Shown here: positions 23,136 to 27,110 of the stretch, one piece after another
How the letters are laid out: each line of letters begins with the position of its first letter
Position numbering within the stretch: the stretch's first letter is position 1
Assembly (NCBI GenBank): GCA_051870875.1
Contig: JBJECG010000049.1
Span: forward strand, 1 to 27,110
DNA: 27,110 nt
DNA from: Aphodosoma sp051870875
GTDB lineage: Bacteria; Bacteroidota; Bacteroidia; Bacteroidales; Paludibacteraceae
Direction: 5' to 3'
Made by a program: the position numbers and the translations under genes
The notes under the pieces: model-generated
Told to the model about the DNA's origin: nothing
Database searches by the model: none
What the model saw: the letters and a program-made list of their open reading frames with translations, nothing else

Positions 23136-24398
23136 ATGGCAAATTTTTGGGTCATCATCATATCGCTCCTATTCTCAGCCTTGTTTTCAGGTATGGAAAT
23201 TGCTTTCGTATCATCCAACAAGCTACGTTTCGAACTGGACAAGAAAGATGGCAACATCACCTCAAAAATCATATCTTTCTTCTACAGACACAGCGACCAG
23301 TACATCACCACAATGCTTGTCGGCAACAATATCGCACTTGTCATTTACAGTATCCAGATGGCCAATATTCTCACATATCCGCTGGATACACATATACACA
23401 ACGATTTTCTCGTATTGATAATCCAGACCGTCATAGCCACAATCATAGTGCTTTTCACAGGAGAGTTCATACCCAAAACCATATTCAAGACCAATCCCAA
23501 CCTATGGCTGAAGGTATTCGCCCCGCTAATGTACGCAGTGTACATAGTACTCTACCCTGTCACTGCATTTTCCACTCTGCTTTCGCGTTCCACACTAAAA
23601 CTGTTTCATAAATACGACCCGGCGCGCGACACCCACACACTCGACAAGTCGGATCTTGACTACCTTGTCAACGAAACGATAGAAAATACTGAAGACGACA
23701 AAGACGTAGGCAACGACATGAAGATATTCCAAAACGCACTCGACTTCTCCTCAGTCAAACTGCGCGACTGCGCCAGACCTCGTCCGGAAATCATAGCTCT
23801 TCCAAAAGAAAACACCACACTTGACGACCTTAAAAACACATTTGCAAATACAGGTTTCTCAAAAATAGTGATCTATGATGACAACATTGACAACATCATC
23901 GGTTACTTCCATTCAAATGATCTTTTCAAAAACCCGAAAGACTGGCATTCCTGTATCCGCACCATGCCGATAGTACCGGAAACTATGGCCGCCAACAAAC
24001 TCATGGACATATTCATGCACAAGAAGATAAGCATTGCCGTAGTGGTAGACGAATTTGGAGGCACCTCGGGCATCGTCACATTGGAAGATATAATGGAAGA
24101 AATCTTCGGTGAAATAGAAGACGAACACGACAGCTACGAATATACGGCCACCAAACTCAACGACAAAGAATATATACTGTCAGGACGATTTGAAATAGAT
24201 GCAGCGAACCAAAAATTCGAACTCAACATCCCTGAAAGTGACAGTTACGTTACAATAGCCGGTTTTATCCTCAGCAATTACCAGACATTCCCCAAACTCA
24301 ACGACACCATCGTCATAGACAACTTCACATTCAAAATCCTCCAAGCCCACAACAACCGCATAGACATGGTAAAACTCACAATAACCGACAAAGAATAG
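23136..24398 (+). CDS. CNNM/CBS domain transporter-like protein (hemolysin family, GldE-like)
   Basis: This 420-aa protein has the CorC/TlyC architecture. An N-terminal CNNM (DUF21) membrane domain (about 1-155) has three to four helices and SGMEIAFVSSNKLR (18-31). It is followed by a pair of CBS domains (about 212-268 and 277-330) with VVVDEFGGTSGIVTLEDIME (302-321), and a C-terminal CorC/HlyC domain (about 336-418). Relatives are linked to magnesium efflux, and in gliding Bacteroidota one is called GldE. The substrate is not clear here. I chose the ATG at 23136, which opens directly into the first helix. An upstream GTG at 23076 would overlap the LptC-like gene. It is the last gene of the coaX group. 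Confidence 0.9.
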   Translation: MANFWVIIISLLFSALFSGMEIAFVSSNKLRFELDKKDGNITSKIISFFYRHSDQYITTMLVGNNIALVIYSIQMANILTYPLDTHIHNDFLVLIIQTVIATIIVLFTGEFIPKTIFKTNPNLWLKVFAPLMYAVYIVLYPVTAFSTLLSRSTLKLFHKYDPARDTHTLDKSDLDYLVNETIENTEDDKDVGNDMKIFQNALDFSSVKLRDCARPRPEIIALPKENTTLDDLKNTFANTGFSKIVIYDDNIDNIIGYFHSNDLFKNPKDWHSCIRTMPIVPETMAANKLMDIFMHKKISIAVVVDEFGGTSGIVTLEDIMEEIFGEIEDEHDSYEYTATKLNDKEYILSGRFEIDAANQKFELNIPESDSYVTIAGFILSNYQTFPKLNDTIVIDNFTFKILQAHNNRIDMVKLTITDKE

Positions 24399-24439
24399 GC
24401 AAATCCACACATAACCTGCCACTACTTCAAGACATAAAA

Positions 24440-24479
24440 ACATACCATACAGCGTCTTGCCGTATGTACAATATTTTTT
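24440..24479 (+). terminator. Weak terminator-like hairpin after the CNNM gene
   Basis: ACATAC (24440-24445) and GTATGT (24462-24467) are inverted copies around a 16-nt loop, followed by ACAATA and TTTTTT (24474-24479). The stem is short, so this is tentative. Confidence 0.35.
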
Positions 24480-24512
24480 CACAAAAGCAATTACTATACC
24501 AACTTTTTTTTG

Positions 24513-24520
24513 TAATTTCG
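24513..24520 (+). promoter_or_regulatory. Possible -7 box upstream of the PpiD-like gene
   Basis: TAATTTCG differs from TAnnTTTG at one position and has no clear TTTG 19-21 nt upstream. It would start a leader of about 145 nt. The 272-nt gap after the CNNM gene makes a separate promoter likely somewhere here. Confidence 0.35.
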
Positions 24521-24670
24521 TGGCTTGAAACGTTGGGTTATCCGTTGCATATGGTCGCTACGACATAAACACTTATATACCAACCAGATAACACAAAAGA
24601 CGATACAATTGCAATAACAGTCAGGCAAATAAAACAATAGAATCAATAAAAATACTTTTTAATTTCAACA

Positions 24671-26776
24671 ATGGCAACATTAGAAAAAATCAGAAGTAAA
24701 GGCATTCTCCTGCTCATCGTGGTAGGTGCGGCCTTGGTAATCTTCATCATCGGCGACTTGGTCAATTCAGGTTCTTCCTACTTCAACGAATCAAATGCCA
24801 ACGTTGCAGAAATCAATGGTGACAAAGTAAAAATCCGCGACTATGCCATGCGCATCGAACAGTTCAACGATGTGGTACGCCTCGAATACGGCTCCAATAT
24901 CAACGATGAGATGTCGGAACAAATCCGTCAGATGGTATGGAACTCTACTGTCAACGAGAAAATCATAGGCGATGAATGCGAAAAAGCCGGTATGATGATT
25001 ACGACGAATGAATTGGCAGACATGCTTATAGGTACGCACATAAGTCCGTTGTTGCAGAACAACGGTATGTTCATGAACGAAAACCGCCAGTTCGACCCTA
25101 ACATGGTACGTCAGTTTCTCTCAACCATTGACAACGAAGAAGCAGCCTCCCAAATACCTTATGACCAGCTCAATCTTTACCGCAACTATTGGCGTTATTG
25201 GGAACATGCGGTGAAAGTCAACCGTTTACAGGAAAAATACACATCTCTGTTATCAAAATCGCTTGTAGTCAATCCGCTTGAGGCAAAATATGCCTACAAC
25301 AACGGGAAAGTAACGGCAGATGCCGTTTATGCCATGAAAAACTACTTCGCCATGCCAGACTCGAACATCATGGTAAGCGATGCTGAAATCAAGGCACGTT
25401 ACAACAAAAACAAAGAGCAGTACAGACAAAAACAGAGTGCCGATATCCAGTACATAGCAGTGGAAATACGGCCGTCGGACGCAGACTTCAACGAAGTTGC
25501 AACATGGATCAACGAACTCAAACCTGAGTTTACTTCAACAGAAGACATAGCATTAGTCACCAACTCCAATTCCGACATCACTTACCGCGCCGAAAACCTG
25601 ACAAAGGAACAAGTCGATGAAGATTTCCGTGAATTTGCTTTCAACGGCCAAGCCGGTGATGTTATGGGACCTATCTTGAGCGGCAACAACTACAAAATGG
25701 CCCGTATCGTAGAAACCGGAATCATGTCACCAGATTCTGTAAAACTCAGTCACATATACCTCCGTGCAGAAAATGCAGAAAAGACCCAACAACTTGCCGA
25801 CAGCATTGTCAACGAATTGAACAATGGGGTTTCATTCGCAGAATTGGCAAAAGCGCACTCCATCAACCAGCAAACGGCAGCCAACGGTGGTGAAATCGGA
25901 TGGCTCTCCGAAATGGGGCTTGACACAAAGATTGCAGTACCGGCATTTTCGGCCAAACAGGGAGCCACGTTCCAGGTAAAGGAAGGCAACGACATCAACC
26001 TCTTCCGTGTAGATGAAACAGGCAAACCAGTGGCAAAAGTCAAAATAGCAGTATTGGCACGTGCAGTCGACGCTTCATCGCGTACTCACACCAATCTCTA
26101 CAACACCGCAAAGCAGTATGTCGTTGACAACAACACGATCGAATCATTCGTAGGCAACGCAAAAGAAGCAGGCTACACAGTATCAGTCGCTTCCAATCTG
26201 GACATCAATGCCAACAGCATCAATTCACTTAAAAATGCCCGTGAAATAATACGCTGGGTATTTGAGAACAAGACAGGCACGGTCAGTGACATATACGAAA
26301 TCAACGACCATTTGGTAATGGCAGTCGTAACCAAACGCAATGAAGAAGGTTACCGTCCGATGGAAGAAGTTAAAACCGCCATTGCATCAGAAATCCGCAA
26401 CGAGAAAAAAGGAGATATGATGATTGCCGAGATGCAAGGCAAAACCATAGAGCAGCTTGCAGCCATGGGCTTCCGTACCGACACGATAAGCAACGTCAGC
26501 TTTGCAAGCAACTACGCTGGGTCTATAGGTAATGAACCCAAACTTTTTGCCCGCATAGCCACAACTGAACTCAACAAACAGTCTGCACCTATAGCAGGCA
26601 ATACAGGTGCATTTGTATTCACTGTCATCAGCAAAACAGAAAGCGACCGTCCGTACAACGAACAGGAAGAGACAAACCTGCTCTCAACACGCGAGAGCTA
26701 CATGGTTCAATACATGTCGTTGGAAGCACTCAAAAAAGCAGCCGAAATCAAAGACATGCGCTACAAATACTATTAA
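24671..26776 (+). CDS. PpiD-like periplasmic peptidyl-prolyl isomerase/chaperone
   Basis: This 701-aa protein matches the SurA-N/PpiD layout. A short cytoplasmic start (MATLEKIRSK) precedes one membrane anchor (11-31). A SurA-like chaperone domain (about 45-215) is followed by a parvulin-type isomerase domain from about 355 to 450, with VKLSHIYLRAENA, SFAELAKAHS and NGGEIGWLSE. A second, poorly matching parvulin-like module may lie at about 235-345 and further helical chaperone sequence after 450. PpiD helps proteins leaving the Sec translocon fold in the periplasm. It stands alone between a 272-nt gap and a strong terminator. The gene name ppiD is used for E. coli; orthology is inferred from architecture. 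Confidence 0.92.
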   Translation: MATLEKIRSKGILLLIVVGAALVIFIIGDLVNSGSSYFNESNANVAEINGDKVKIRDYAMRIEQFNDVVRLEYGSNINDEMSEQIRQMVWNSTVNEKIIGDECEKAGMMITTNELADMLIGTHISPLLQNNGMFMNENRQFDPNMVRQFLSTIDNEEAASQIPYDQLNLYRNYWRYWEHAVKVNRLQEKYTSLLSKSLVVNPLEAKYAYNNGKVTADAVYAMKNYFAMPDSNIMVSDAEIKARYNKNKEQYRQKQSADIQYIAVEIRPSDADFNEVATWINELKPEFTSTEDIALVTNSNSDITYRAENLTKEQVDEDFREFAFNGQAGDVMGPILSGNNYKMARIVETGIMSPDSVKLSHIYLRAENAEKTQQLADSIVNELNNGVSFAELAKAHSINQQTAANGGEIGWLSEMGLDTKIAVPAFSAKQGATFQVKEGNDINLFRVDETGKPVAKVKIAVLARAVDASSRTHTNLYNTAKQYVVDNNTIESFVGNAKEAGYTVSVASNLDINANSINSLKNAREIIRWVFENKTGTVSDIYEINDHLVMAVVTKRNEEGYRPMEEVKTAIASEIRNEKKGDMMIAEMQGKTIEQLAAMGFRTDTISNVSFASNYAGSIGNEPKLFARIATTELNKQSAPIAGNTGAFVFTVISKTESDRPYNEQEETNLLSTRESYMVQYMSLEALKKAAEIKDMRYKYY

Positions 26777-27110
26777 ACCGCGCTATTTGTCTTTCTCAGG
26801 ACAAAAAACATTCGGCTCATATATAAAGCAATACCGGCATATATTCATGTTGAATATGTGCCGGTATTGCTTTTCATCCTCCGTTACATGTATCTTGCCA
26901 TACACATATTCTATGACAGGCAATATTCAGGTAAAATTTGTACCTATGTCTGGTAAACAGATACAAGCAATTCATTATCAGCGCAGTTTTCACTAACAAA
27001 TACCAATACAATCAAAATTATGGTATAATAACCGTATATCAATATATCATTGGCAAATTAGTAGTGGTGCGATAAAAATCCAACCACTGCGGTTAAATGA
27101 TTAATATTAA
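26777..27110. other. Downstream region after the PpiD-like gene
   Basis: Apart from the terminator at 26825-26874, this 334-nt AT-rich stretch holds no gene I can support. Minor features are a near-palindrome GGTAAAATTTGTACC near 26930 and AGTGGT...ACCACT at 27063-27088. The next gene lies beyond the window. Confidence 0.55.
26825..26874 (+). terminator. Strong intrinsic terminator of the PpiD-like gene
   Basis: The 23-nt arms 26825-26847 and 26851-26873 pair throughout, with one G-U, around the loop TGT. The inner part is GCAATACCGGCA / TGCCGGTATTGC. The stem closes with AAA/TTT and is followed by one more T. It starts 49 nt after the stop codon. Confidence 0.88.

Noticed and set aside
1..27110. 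CRISPR array, prophage, insertion sequence or biosynthetic cluster
   Set aside because: No regularly spaced repeats, transposase, integrase, phage structural or pathway genes were seen; the window is core housekeeping DNA.

Overview
The window is a core-chromosome segment of a Bacteroidota bacterium, most likely order Bacteroidales. Three things point there: the protein versions (GroES, MreB, TyrS, CoaX, a DUF4293 protein, an LptC-like protein, a PpiD-like protein), the near absence of Shine-Dalgarno sequences, and promoters that fit the Bacteroides consensus TTTG / 19-21 nt / TAnnTTTG in front of most transcription units. No genus can be assigned from the sequence alone. I see no complete mobile element, CRISPR array, phage or biosynthetic cluster.

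Layout. Positions 1-471 (minus strand) hold groES and the 5' end of groEL. Positions 984-2874 hold a polyprenol-phosphate-sugar synthase-like glycosyltransferase and prfB, closed by a hairpin terminator. Positions 3043-10581 are the cell-shape block: a multi-pass flippase-like protein, then mreB, mreC, mreD, mrdA (PBP2) and rodA, i.e. the elongasome. A two-way terminator separates rodA from tyrS (minus). tyrS has a clear promoter and a leader containing a short ORF and a terminator-like hairpin. Positions 12766-14432 hold recR and two small membrane proteins. Positions 14812-15891 (minus) hold aroK followed by an SRPBCC-fold protein. Then come tRNA-Leu(CAA) with its own promoter and terminator, a decayed stretch with gene remnants and a 56-bp tandem repeat, and a minus-strand ABC-F ATPase. 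Positions 19019-24398 form a likely operon: coaX, an outer-membrane barrel-like protein, a TPR protein, an LptC-like protein and a CNNM/CBS transporter-like protein. A large PpiD-like chaperone follows at 24671-26776 with a strong terminator.

How the genes work together. Most products act on the envelope: MreBCD/PBP2/RodA build side-wall peptidoglycan, the flippase-like protein and glycosyltransferase probably handle lipid-linked sugars, the LptC-like protein serves LPS transport, and the PpiD-like protein and barrel serve periplasm and outer membrane. The rest are housekeeping functions (chaperonin, translation termination, tRNA charging, recombinational repair, shikimate and CoA pathways).

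The least ordinary parts are non-coding: the tyrS leader, the decayed stretch between tRNA-Leu and the ABC-F gene, interleaved divergent promoters between groES and the glycosyltransferase, a hairpin between mreB and mreC, and perfect inverted repeats at 14647-14748. I did not find a convincing new multi-gene system.
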